This document shows positions 16,184-23,960 of a stretch of DNA of 64,000 bases, piece after piece. Source of the DNA: Spirochaetaceae bacterium (GTDB lineage Bacteria; Spirochaetota; Spirochaetia; Treponematales; Rectinemataceae). The position numbers were made by a program, and so were the translations under genes. Under the pieces are notes generated by a model. It saw only the letters and a program-made list of their open reading frames with translations, was not told the origin of the DNA and made no database searches. The stretch's first letter is position 1, and each line of letters opens with the position of its first letter. Location of the stretch: the NCBI GenBank assembly GCA_025358255.1, contig JANYKC010000054.1, positions 47,355-111,354 of the forward strand, written 5' to 3'.

Positions 16184-17103
16184 CACCAGAGCCCCTTTCC
16201 CGTCGTGCGCTTGGCCATCACGTGGGTGGACAGGATGAGGACGAGGCCGATGGCGCCCTTGAAGAGGCTCGCCGCCGTCGAGAAGGAGTACTGCATGTTG
16301 ACTAGGCCGATGCGGTACACGTAGGTGTCGAGGATGTCGATGACGCTGATGACCGAGTCGTTCATCATGTTGAAGACCTGGTCGAAACCTGCATTCATGA
16401 AGAAGCCGAGGTTGAGGATGAAGACGGTCACCATGGTCGGGACCAGCTCGGGCAGGGTGATGAAACGCATCTTCTGGAGGGCGGAGGCGCCGTCCATGTC
16501 GGCCGACTCGTAGAGGCTGGGGCTGATCCGCATGAGGGCAGCCAGGTAGATGATGGAGTCCCAGCCGAGGCTCCTCCAGGTCTCGGATGCGAAGAGGACC
16601 CACCTGATGTGGGACTTGCTCGTCATGAAGTCCAGGGGCGGCAAGCCCAGGATGCCGCGGACCTGGTTGGCACCGCCCGTGCTCGGCGAGAGGAAGGCTA
16701 TCCAGATGCCAGCGATGGCGACCCAGGAAAGGAAGTGGGGCAGGTAGGCCACGGCCTGGGTGAACTTGCGCAAGGCGGCCGCCCGGAGCTCGTTCACGAG
16801 GAGGGCGAAGACTATCGGCAGCGGGAAAAAGAGGATGATCTTCATCGCGCTCAGGATGAGGGTATTGGTGAGGACCTTGTAGAAGGCCGGCGAGGAGAAC
16901 AGGACGATGAAGTGCTTGAGGCCGACGAATCGGCTCTTGCCGATCAGGCGGAAGTCCTGGAAGGCGATCACCATGCCCGCCATGGGCCAGAGATGGAAGA
17001 CGAAGAAATAGACGAAGGCGGGCGCCAGGAGGAGGAAAAGGAACCATTCCCGCCTCAGGCTGGAGGCGAAGGCCAGCGCGCCCTGTCCGGATCTCGTCGT
17101 CAC
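16183..17103 (-). CDS. Carbohydrate ABC transporter permease, LplB-like
   Basis: A 306-residue permease. The N-terminus (LRREWFLFLLLAPAFVYFFV) and FHLWPMAGMVIAFQDFR are diagnostic of LplB/YteP-type proteins, as is AVAYLPHFLSWVAIAGIWI. The EAA loop reads YESADMDGASALQKMRF. The start is GTG at 17103, which shares bases with the LacI-regulator stop (GTGA) and has GGGGGAGG upstream. Translational coupling to the regulator means the transporter is made only when the regulator message is read, an arrangement that fits autoregulation through the upstream operators. Confidence 0.9.
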   Translation of the reverse strand: MTTRSGQGALAFASSLRREWFLFLLLAPAFVYFFVFHLWPMAGMVIAFQDFRLIGKSRFVGLKHFIVLFSSPAFYKVLTNTLILSAMKIILFFPLPIVFALLVNELRAAALRKFTQAVAYLPHFLSWVAIAGIWIAFLSPSTGGANQVRGILGLPPLDFMTSKSHIRWVLFASETWRSLGWDSIIYLAALMRISPSLYESADMDGASALQKMRFITLPELVPTMVTVFILNLGFFMNAGFDQVFNMMNDSVISVIDILDTYVYRIGLVNMQYSFSTAASLFKGAIGLVLILSTHVMAKRTTGKGLW

Positions 17104-18122
17104 GCCCTCCCCCTTTTCGCTACGCTGCCGCGCAGCACGAGCTCGCCAGGGAAAAGCCGCCGCTCGGGCGGCTTGGCCGGATCCTCGAAGCGGGAGAGGA
17201 GGAGGTCGGCGGCCATCGCCCCCATGAGGGACCTCGGCTTGCGGACCGTGGTGAGCGCCGGAAAGGTATGGGCGGCCGCGGGGATGTCGTCCATGCCGAC
17301 CAGGGAGATGTCCTTCCCGGGCTCGACTCCCGCCTCCCGGAAGGCGTTGATCGCGGAGATCGCCATGATGTCGTTGCCGCAGAGGACGGCATCCACGCGA
17401 TCGCGCCATCGCGGCAGCTCCACGAGCTCCCGCACCAACTCCCGACCGCCCTCCTCGGACAATTTAACGGAGAAGGCCAGGTCGGCGTCCAGGGCCAGCC
17501 CCTTTTCCAGGAGGAAGTCCTCGTAGACCTTCCTCCGCAGGGAAAGGAAACGCTCGCTCCCGTGCTCGGTGGTGGCTATGGCGATGCGCCGGTGTCCCGT
17601 CTCCCAGAGATAGTCGAGGGCCATGCGGGTCGCCATCCGCGTATCGGTCCCCGTGGTGTCGAGGGCCTGGGACTCCGCCCGCTCGCCGATCATCACCGCG
17701 GGCAAGCCGATGGCAAGGATGGCCGCGATGTCGTCGGTCACGCTGTTCAGGATAAGGCCGTCAAAGCGCCCCGATCGGGCTAGCTTGTAGTAACGCGTCT
17801 CGCGCTGCTCGCTCCAGTCCGTATTGCCCACGACCACCGAATAGTCCTCTTCCTCGAGCCGGTCCTGGGCTGCCCTGGTGATCTCCGACCAGAAGGGGTT
17901 GGCGATGTCGGGAACCAGGAGGAGGACCATGCCGGTGCGCTGCATCCGGAAGCCGGCGGCGATGGTGTTGCGGGTGTAGCCGAGCTCCTGTATGGCCGAA
18001 TTCACGGCATCCAGGGCCTTCGGGCTCACCGAACCTCCGCGGTCGGAGATCACGCGGGATACCGTGCTTTTCGAGACCCCGGCGAGGCGGGCGACTTCGA
18101 TGATGCTGATGGTCGGCTTCAT
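17100..18122 (-). CDS. LacI-family transcriptional regulator
   Basis: A 340-residue regulator. The DNA-binding headpiece (ISIIEVARLAGVSKSTVSRV, residues 5-24) and hinge are typical. The sugar-binding core follows from MVLLLVPDIANPFWSEITRA through YLWETGHRRIAIATTEHGSE to SLVGMDDIPAAAHTFPALTT. I chose ATG 18122, directly before the headpiece; a longer open frame to 18284 would include the operator and promoter. Two palindromes containing GGGAACGTTCCC lie upstream, so autoregulation is very likely. It leads the operon that ends with citrate lyase and DraG-like genes, whose ligand it presumably senses. Confidence 0.92.
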   Translation of the reverse strand: MKPTISIIEVARLAGVSKSTVSRVISDRGGSVSPKALDAVNSAIQELGYTRNTIAAGFRMQRTGMVLLLVPDIANPFWSEITRAAQDRLEEEDYSVVVGNTDWSEQRETRYYKLARSGRFDGLILNSVTDDIAAILAIGLPAVMIGERAESQALDTTGTDTRMATRMALDYLWETGHRRIAIATTEHGSERFLSLRRKVYEDFLLEKGLALDADLAFSVKLSEEGGRELVRELVELPRWRDRVDAVLCGNDIMAISAINAFREAGVEPGKDISLVGMDDIPAAAHTFPALTTVRKPRSLMGAMAADLLLSRFEDPAKPPERRLFPGELVLRGSVAKRGRA

Positions 18123-18130
18123 GCTTGTTA

Positions 18131-18146
18131 TTGGGAACGTTCCCAA
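18131..18146. promoter_or_regulatory. LacI-type operator O1
   Basis: The perfect palindrome TTGGGAACGTTCCCAA has the central CG typical of LacI/GalR sites. It lies between the -10 box and the ATG of the regulator gene, where it would block transcription. Confidence 0.75.
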
Positions 18147-18150
18147 TACG

Positions 18151-18179
18151 AGTGTAGCACGATATGCAAAAACGCGCAA
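18151..18179 (-). promoter_or_regulatory. Sigma-70-type promoter of the LacI-citrate lyase operon
   Basis: On the minus strand: -35 TTGCGC (18179-18174), 17-base spacer, -10 TACACT (18156-18151). It is flanked on both sides by the GGGAACGTTCCC operators. Confidence 0.65.
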
Positions 18180-18186
18180 GGAAATA

Positions 18187-18203
18187 ATGGGAACGTTCCC
18201 CAT
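18187..18203. promoter_or_regulatory. LacI-type operator O2
   Basis: A second site, ATGGGAACGTTCCCCAT, with the same core as O1. The centres are 56 bases apart, with the promoter between them. O2 also sits about 60 bases before the start of the divergent binding-protein gene at 18264, so the LacI protein may affect both directions. Confidence 0.7.
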
Positions 18204-18263
18204 GCGCCGAATAGTCCACCCTTTTGCCGAAAAGCCGTATATCGCATTCGAGGAAACGGCGCA

Positions 18264-19319
18264 ATGCTGGAGCTGCACTCGCAAAGAAGGTGGCCGGTCG
18301 TGTCATGGAGCAGGTTCGCTTTGGCCGTAGTGGCGTTTGCCGCATCCTCATCCGGCATCTGGGCCTCCCCGAACCCGGCAAGCCTTGTCGTCTACTGTCC
18401 CCATCCGCGCGATTTCATCAACGCCATCGTCCAGGAGTTCGAAGTCGAGACGGGAATCAAGGTTGAGGTGGTCGCGGCCGGGACGGGCGAGCTGCTCAGG
18501 CGCGTCGAAGCCGAAAAGGCCAGTCCCCTCGGGGATGTCCTTTGGGGCGGCAGCAGGGCCTCGCTCGAGATCTATAAGCAGTATTTCGAGGCCTATCGGT
18601 CGGGGAACCAGGCGTCCTTCGTGGCAAGGTACATCGACCCGGGCGACCGGTACACGCCTTTCACCGCGATACCCACGGTCTTCATGTTCAACAAGAACCT
18701 CGTTTCGCCCGCCGAATACCCGAAGTCCTGGGCCGGGCTTCTCGACCCGAAATGGCGGGGAATGATCGCCTTCGCGGATCCAGCCCTGTCCTCGTCGTCC
18801 TTCGAGGCCCTGGTCAACATGCTCTTCGCCATGGGACAGGGCAAGCCGGAAGACGGCTGGACCTATGTAACGAAGTTCATCGACAGCCTCGGGGGAAAGC
18901 TCCTCGCCGGCTCCTCGGCGGTCTACAGCGGCGTGGCCTACGGAGAATACGCGATAGGAGTGACCTTCGAGGAGGCGGCAGCCATCTACCTCAGGCAAGG
19001 CGCCCCGGTGGGCATCGTCTATCCTGCCGAAGGGACTATCGTCGAGCCGGACGGGGTCGCCATCATCGCAGGCGCGCCGAACCGCGGGAACGCCAGGCTC
19101 TTCGTCGATTTCGTGACCTCGCGGAGGGTCCAGGCCAAGATCGCGCGCAACCTCAACCGCAGGTCATGCCGGACCGACGTGCCCGCGGCATCGGGGTTGC
19201 TTGATATCGGAGCGATCCGGGTCATCCCGGGCGACTTCAAATGGGCGGGGACGAACAGGGAGGAGATCCTTGGGAACTTCGGGAATCTTGTGCGCGCCTG
19301 GCGAACGGAGCATCGATGA
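18264..19319 (+). CDS. ABC transporter periplasmic substrate-binding protein (FbpA/AfuA-like), first copy
   Basis: A 351-residue type-2 binding protein related to ferric-ion and 2-aminoethylphosphonate receptors: SLVVYCPHPRDFINAIVQEF opens lobe 1, VLWGGSRASLEIYKQYF and TAIPTVFMFNKNLVSPAEYP follow, and the protein ends EILGNFGNLVRAWRTEHR. The ATG at 18264 has a GAGGAAA site, but a GTG at 18300 (AAGAAGG upstream) would begin exactly at a clean signal peptide (SWSRFALAVVAFAASSSGIW), so the start is uncertain. It is divergent from the LacI operon and 225 bases before a second binding-protein gene, possibly on the same transcript. Two receptors for one permease may widen ligand range. Confidence 0.8.
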   Translation: MLELHSQRRWPVVSWSRFALAVVAFAASSSGIWASPNPASLVVYCPHPRDFINAIVQEFEVETGIKVEVVAAGTGELLRRVEAEKASPLGDVLWGGSRASLEIYKQYFEAYRSGNQASFVARYIDPGDRYTPFTAIPTVFMFNKNLVSPAEYPKSWAGLLDPKWRGMIAFADPALSSSSFEALVNMLFAMGQGKPEDGWTYVTKFIDSLGGKLLAGSSAVYSGVAYGEYAIGVTFEEAAAIYLRQGAPVGIVYPAEGTIVEPDGVAIIAGAPNRGNARLFVDFVTSRRVQAKIARNLNRRSCRTDVPAASGLLDIGAIRVIPGDFKWAGTNREEILGNFGNLVRAWRTEHR

Positions 19320-19434
19320 GGGGCCGGGGACGGCATCGCCGGGGAAGCGGCTCCGGGCAAGGAGGAAAATGGACGATTGGAGTTTGAGGAAATCTTGACT
19401 TCGGGACCGTGATGCGCAAAGTAGGTAAGGGGGT

Positions 19435-19517
19435 CTGGCCGATCCCTCCCTGTTTGCCAGGGATCCGGTCCAGGCCAAGGCATCGGCGATCGACCTAGGG
19501 GTCGGATAGCCCGACCC
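19435..19517 (+). promoter_or_regulatory. Structured leader upstream of second binding-protein gene
   Basis: The 225 bases between the two binding-protein genes contain two stem-loops. One is long and bulged, pairing CTGGCC-GATCCCT with AGGGATC-CGGTCCAG (19435-19447 and 19459-19473). The second is perfect, GGGTCGG / CCGACCC with a 5-base loop (19499-19517), ending about 27 bases before the ATG and close to the AAGGGGG ribosome site. It does not match a riboswitch class I could recognise. It could be an attenuator, an RNA sensor or an mRNA end of the first gene. Confidence 0.45.
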
Positions 19518-19544
19518 GCGACATATCCTTAAGGGGGAAATTCG

Positions 19545-20543
19545 ATGAAACGATTCGTTGCGATCATTGCGGCATTGATGGCGATTGGCCTGGGCGCCTG
19601 GTCCCAGGAGAGCGTCAGCGTCTACGCGTCCTGCGACGAGGCGCTGGCGAAACAGCTCTTCGCCAAGTTCACCCAGGAGACCGGCATAGCGGTCAACTTC
19701 GTCCGCCTCTCCGGCGGCGAGGCGATCTCGAGGATGGAGGCCGAGAAGGGGAATCCCCAGGCCTCGGTGTGGGTGGGAGGCGTCGGCCTTGACCACATCA
19801 CCGGCAAGATCAAGGGCCTCACCACGCCCTACAAGTCCAAGGTCGCCGCGACCATCCCCGCGAAGTACCGGGACAAGGAAAGCTACTGGACCGGCCTCTA
19901 TGTGGGTCCCGTCACCTTCTTCACCAACAACAAGCGCGCCGCCGAGCTCGGGATCAAGCCCCCGACCTCCTGGGCCGACCTCATCAAGCCCGAATACAAG
20001 GGCTTCATCCGCATGGCCGATCCCCGCACCTCGGGCACCGCCTATGCCGTCATGACGACGCTTCGCTACGTCTTCAAGGGCGACGAGGGCAAGGTCTTCG
20101 ACTACCTCAAGAAGCTCGACGCGAACATCGACCAGTACACGCGCTCCGGGGCGGCCTATGCCGCCAGCGTCGCCACCGGGGAGATCCCGATCGGCATCGG
20201 CTTCGCCCATGACCAGGTCAAGATGCTCAACCAGGGCGTCGACGCGGTCATCACGGCGCCCAAGGAAGGCTCCGGCTTCGAGCTCGCCGCGATGTCGATG
20301 ATCAAGGGTGGCAAGGACCAGGTCAACGGCAAGAAACTCTACGACTGGATCCTCGGCAAATCCTCCCAGGAGATCTTCGCCACCTACTTCGTCCTCCTCG
20401 TGGCTCCTGGCGCCACGGTCCATCCCAAGGCCCTGCCCCTCTCCAAGGTGAACGCGCTGGTCCAGGACCTCGAATGGGACGGCGCGAACAAGGAAAGGCT
20501 CGTCAAGCGCTGGACCGAAGAGATCGGTTCGCTCCGCAAGTGA
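19545..20543 (+). CDS. ABC transporter periplasmic substrate-binding protein (FbpA/AfuA-like), second copy
   Basis: A 332-residue binding protein with a Sec signal (MKRFVAIIAALMAIGLGAWS, cleaved near QES). Mature features: VSVYASCDEALAKQLFAKF, ASVWVGGVGLDHITGKIKGL, YVGPVTFFTNNKRAAELGIK and RSGAAYAASVATGEIPIGIG, the last being a ligand-loop region in this family. The tyrosine pair used by true ferric receptors is not evident, so phosphonate, sugar-phosphate or another anion is as likely as iron. The ATG at 19545 has AAGGGGG upstream. It is followed by a strong stem-loop and then the permease, ATPase and a two-component system. Confidence 0.85.
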   Translation: MKRFVAIIAALMAIGLGAWSQESVSVYASCDEALAKQLFAKFTQETGIAVNFVRLSGGEAISRMEAEKGNPQASVWVGGVGLDHITGKIKGLTTPYKSKVAATIPAKYRDKESYWTGLYVGPVTFFTNNKRAAELGIKPPTSWADLIKPEYKGFIRMADPRTSGTAYAVMTTLRYVFKGDEGKVFDYLKKLDANIDQYTRSGAAYAASVATGEIPIGIGFAHDQVKMLNQGVDAVITAPKEGSGFELAAMSMIKGGKDQVNGKKLYDWILGKSSQEIFATYFVLLVAPGATVHPKALPLSKVNALVQDLEWDGANKERLVKRWTEEIGSLRK

Positions 20544-20551
20544 TGTTCGAC

Positions 20552-20585
20552 AGGGCGGCCTTCCCTCCACCTGGAGGGCCGCCCT
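20552..20585. other. Intercistronic stem-loop after binding-protein gene
   Basis: AGGGCGGCC and GGCCGCCCT pair with a 16-base internal segment, 9 bases after the binding-protein stop and before the permease. The 3' side is C/T-rich but has no real T-run. Likely an expression-ratio element like those after the other binding-protein genes. Confidence 0.65.
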
Positions 20586-20628
20586 TCTCCAGCGCCGACC
20601 CGTCAAGCGCCGCCAGAAAGGAGGGATC

Positions 20629-22845
20629 GTGATCGAAAAGAGAAGGCTCATCCGGCTCGTCGCCGTGGTGACTGTATTCCTCGCGGCCGACCTATGGGTC
20701 TGCACGACGCTCCGCGGTTCCTTCCGCGGCCTCATGGCGGAAAGCGAGACCAAGGCGATCGGCCTTTTCTCCAAGACCGCGCCTTCCGGTCCGGCCCAGG
20801 TGGCCGACTGGCTTTCCAGCGCGAAGGAGGCCCTGCCGGGCGCCCGCGTGCTGTGGCTTGCCGCCGATCCCGCCTCAGGCGGGCTGGTCCCCGCCGGAGG
20901 GGACGCCTCCCTGGCCGCCCTCGCCACGGACAGCGCGGCAAAGGCCGACTTCGACAAGGGCATCGACAGCGCCCACTACCTCGAACCATCGACCTCAGCG
21001 AAAAGTTATGCGCTCCCGGCAGCCGGGGGCTTCCTCGCGGCGCGCGGAAGGCTGCAGTTCGCGCCGGTGCCCGATGAATCCGGCGCGGACGCGCGCGGAG
21101 CCCTCGTCGTCTTGTCGGCCGGCGCCGTGGCCGCGCGCTTCGATGGCCTCATCATCGCCATGGGCCTGATCGCCGCCGCCATCTTCATGGCGATCTACCT
21201 GGTCATCAGCCTGAGCCGCGATCCCTTCATGGGCTTCGCCATCCTCGGGCTTTTCGCCATCGTCCTCGTCTTCGTGGCCTATCCGCTCTTCGAGTCCGTG
21301 CGGCTCACCTTCATGAAGGATGGGGCGCTTTCCCTCGCCGTCTGGAAGGAGATCCTCACGCCAGGCTACCTGGGAGCCCTTTGGGGCTCGATCAGGCTCG
21401 GCATGGTGACCGCGACCTTCTCGACCTTCCTCGGCTTCGTCTTCGCCTTCGTGACCGAACGCACCTCGCTCAAGGGCCGGAAGTTCATGACCACCATGGC
21501 GACCCTCCCGGTCATCTCGCCGCCCTTCTCGCTGACCCTCTCCATCATCCTCCTCTTCGGGAACAACGGCCTCATCACCAAGCAGCTTTTCGGGCTCAAG
21601 CACTTCTCGATCTACGGCCTCGGCGGGCTCTCGGTCGTACAGACGATCTGCATGTTCCCCATCGCCTTCCTCACCCTCTCGAGCGTCCTCAAGGGCATCG
21701 ACTCGACGGTCGAGGACGCGTCCCTCGACCTCCGCGCCTCACGGATGCGGACCTTCCGCTCCATCACCTTGCCGCTCGCCCTTCCGGGCGTCCTCTCGGC
21801 CTGGCTCCTCGTCTTCACCAACTCCCTCGCCGACTTCGCCAACCCCCTCCTCCTCGCGGGCTCCTACCGCGTCCTCTCCACGGAGGCCTACATGGCGGTC
21901 ACCGGGCAGAACAACCTGGGCGGCGGCGCGGCCCTCTCCCTCCTCCTCCTCCTTCCCACGCTCACGGCCTTCTTCGCGCAGCGGTACTGGATCGGACGCA
22001 AGAGCTACGTGACGGTAACCGGCAAGCCCTCGACGCGGCTCACCGAGCTCGCCTCGCCCGCCGTCCGCTTCGCCCTGGCAGCCTTCGTGGGCCTGTGCAT
22101 CGCCTTCATCATCTCCCTCTACGGCACCATCGTCGCGGGCTGCTTCGTGAAGAACTGGGGCATCGACTACAGCTTCACGCTCTCGAACATACCCGAGGCC
22201 CTGAGCCGCGGCTGGAAATCGATACTCGACACGGTGACTTTGGCGGCGGCCGCCACGCCCATCGCGGGCATCCTCGCCATGATCGCGGCCCTCGTCGTGG
22301 TCCGGAAGGCCTTTCCCGGCAAGCGCATCCTCGAGGCCCTCATCATGACGCCCTTCGCCGTCCCGGGGACACTCATAGGCATCAGCTACATACTCGCCTT
22401 CAACAAGCCGCCCCTCCTCCTCGTGGGGACTGCGGCGATCATCGTCATCAACTATGTCGTCCGCGAGCTTCCGGTGGGGCTCGAGGGCGGGGCGGCCTCG
22501 CTGCGGCAGATCGACCCCTCGATCGAGGAGGCCGCCCGCGACCTTGGCGCCGACACCCCCACCGTGTTCCGCACCGTCGTCCTGCCCCTCATCAGGCCGG
22601 CCTTCATCTCGAGCATGTCCTACACCTTCGTGCGCTCGATGACAGCCGTCTCCGCGATCATCTTCCTCATCTCGGCGCGATGGTACCACCTGACCGTGCA
22701 GATCTACAACTTCTCGGAGCTCCTCAGGTTCGGGCTCGCGAGCGTCCTCTCCACGGTCCTCATCATCATCGTCCTCCTCGCCTTCGGCCTCATGCGCCTC
22801 CTCGTGCGCGACGATGGCCTGACCGAGAAGTCCGTTTCGCAGTAG
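20629..22845 (+). CDS. AfuB/FbpB-type double permease with an extra N-terminal extracytoplasmic domain
   Basis: A 738-residue protein. From about residue 190 it is a normal duplicated iron/phosphonate-type permease: two copies of the membrane domain, with EAA-type loops DASLDLRASRMRTFRSITLP and EAARDLGADTPTVFRTVVLP. Before it sits an unusual module: one helix (residues 7-25), about 140 soluble residues (SETKAIGLFSKTAPSGPAQV through APVPDESGADARGALVVLSA), then another helix near 168-195. That topology resembles the extracytoplasmic sensor of histidine kinases and chemoreceptors. The start is GTG at 20629 with AGGAGGG upstream. It is followed by the ATPase at 11 bases. The extra domain might gate transport or report ligand to the downstream kinase. 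Confidence 0.87.
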   Translation: MIEKRRLIRLVAVVTVFLAADLWVCTTLRGSFRGLMAESETKAIGLFSKTAPSGPAQVADWLSSAKEALPGARVLWLAADPASGGLVPAGGDASLAALATDSAAKADFDKGIDSAHYLEPSTSAKSYALPAAGGFLAARGRLQFAPVPDESGADARGALVVLSAGAVAARFDGLIIAMGLIAAAIFMAIYLVISLSRDPFMGFAILGLFAIVLVFVAYPLFESVRLTFMKDGALSLAVWKEILTPGYLGALWGSIRLGMVTATFSTFLGFVFAFVTERTSLKGRKFMTTMATLPVISPPFSLTLSIILLFGNNGLITKQLFGLKHFSIYGLGGLSVVQTICMFPIAFLTLSSVLKGIDSTVEDASLDLRASRMRTFRSITLPLALPGVLSAWLLVFTNSLADFANPLLLAGSYRVLSTEAYMAVTGQNNLGGGAALSLLLLLPTLTAFFAQRYWIGRKSYVTVTGKPSTRLTELASPAVRFALAAFVGLCIAFIISLYGTIVAGCFVKNWGIDYSFTLSNIPEALSRGWKSILDTVTLAAAATPIAGILAMIAALVVVRKAFPGKRILEALIMTPFAVPGTLIGISYILAFNKPPLLLVGTAAIIVINYVVRELPVGLEGGAASLRQIDPSIEEAARDLGADTPTVFRTVVLPLIRPAFISSMSYTFVRSMTAVSAIIFLISARWYHLTVQIYNFSELLRFGLASVLSTVLIIIVLLAFGLMRLLVRDDGLTEKSVSQ

Positions 22846-22856
22846 GAGCAAAGCAC

Positions 22857-23948
22857 ATGAAGAAGAACAGCGTGTCGGTGAGGCTCGAGGGTGTCACCAA
22901 GCGATTCAGGAATACCAAGGGCCGCGAGGACATCGTGGCGGTCAAGGCCTCCGACTTCGAGGTGGCGCCCGGCGAGCTCGTGACCCTCCTGGGGCCCTCG
23001 GGCTGCGGCAAGACCACGACCCTTCGCATGATCGCGGGCTTCGAGCTGCCCAGCGCGGGCCGCATCCTCATCGGCGACCAGGACGTGACCATGCTCACGC
23101 CCGACAAGCGGGACAAGGCCACCGTCTTCCAGAGCTATGGCCTCTTCCCCCACATGAACGTGGCGGACAATGTCGCCTATGGCCTGCGGATCCGCAAGAC
23201 GCCCAAAGAGGAGATGGCCCGCAAGGTCAAGGAGACCCTCGAGCTCGTGGGCTTGGCCGACCTGGCCGACCGCGCGCCGGGGCGCCTCTCCGGCGGACAG
23301 CAGCAGCGCGTGGCGCTGGCGCGGAGCCTCATCGTCGAACCGTCGGTCCTCCTCCTCGATGAGCCGCTCTCGAACCTCGACGCGCTCCTCCGCGAGCAGA
23401 TGCGCGTGGAGATCCGCAAGATCCAGAAAGCCCTCGGCATCACGGCCGTCTATGTCACCCATGACCGCGTCGAGGCGATGAGCCTCTCCGACCGCGTCAT
23501 CGTGATGAAGGACGGCCAGATCATGCAGATCGGCAGCCCCCAGGAGATCTACGAGAACCCCGTCACGCGCTTTGTCGCGGGCTTTGTCGGCAAGGTGGCC
23601 TTCTTCCCGGCCGACATCGCCTCGGGAGGCGAGAGGAACTGGGACTGCCTCCTCAACGGCAAGCATGTGCACGTCGAAAGGGCATCGGCGGGGCTCGCCG
23701 TGGGCAGCAAGGCCGTCGTCATGGCGCGGCCGGAATCCCTGAGGCTGACCGAACGCGGCGCAGGGCTCATAGAGGGCAGGGTCAGGATGAACGTCTACCT
23801 CGGGAACAGCATCGAATCTTTTGTCGATACTCCCTACGGGGAGGTCCTGGTGCAGGTCGACGATCCCGCGTCAAGGAAGGTCTTCCCCGAGGGCAGCGAC
23901 GTCGCGGTGACCTTCGAGCCGGATCGCATCCGCCTCCTTCCGGAGTAG
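22857..23948 (+). CDS. ABC transporter ATP-binding protein (FbpC/PotA type)
   Basis: A 363-residue ATPase energising the adjacent permease. Walker A GPSGCGKTT lies at residues 46-54, the Q-loop in VFQSYGLFPHM, the signature LSGGQQQRVALARSL, Walker B VLLLDEPLSNLD, and the switch histidine in YVTHDRVEAM. A C-terminal TOBE-type domain (from about 245) includes SKAVVMARPESLRL and EVLVQVDDPASRKVF, as in ferric and polyamine importers. The ATG at 22857 follows the permease stop by 11 bases with a weak GGAGC site. The open frame continues far upstream in the permease region without meaning. Confidence 0.93.
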   Translation: MKKNSVSVRLEGVTKRFRNTKGREDIVAVKASDFEVAPGELVTLLGPSGCGKTTTLRMIAGFELPSAGRILIGDQDVTMLTPDKRDKATVFQSYGLFPHMNVADNVAYGLRIRKTPKEEMARKVKETLELVGLADLADRAPGRLSGGQQQRVALARSLIVEPSVLLLDEPLSNLDALLREQMRVEIRKIQKALGITAVYVTHDRVEAMSLSDRVIVMKDGQIMQIGSPQEIYENPVTRFVAGFVGKVAFFPADIASGGERNWDCLLNGKHVHVERASAGLAVGSKAVVMARPESLRLTERGAGLIEGRVRMNVYLGNSIESFVDTPYGEVLVQVDDPASRKVFPEGSDVAVTFEPDRIRLLPE

Positions 23949-23960
23949 AAGCACCGCAAA

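Noticed and set aside
19381-19430. Possible c-di-GMP (GEMM) riboswitch because of a GCGCAAAG segment
   Set aside because: The surrounding paired elements and the conserved second-half sequence of that class are not present.
19164-20963. Open frame of about 600 codons antisense to the binding-protein and permease genes
   Set aside because: No family features and no ribosome site; the sense frames encode well-conserved transporter proteins.
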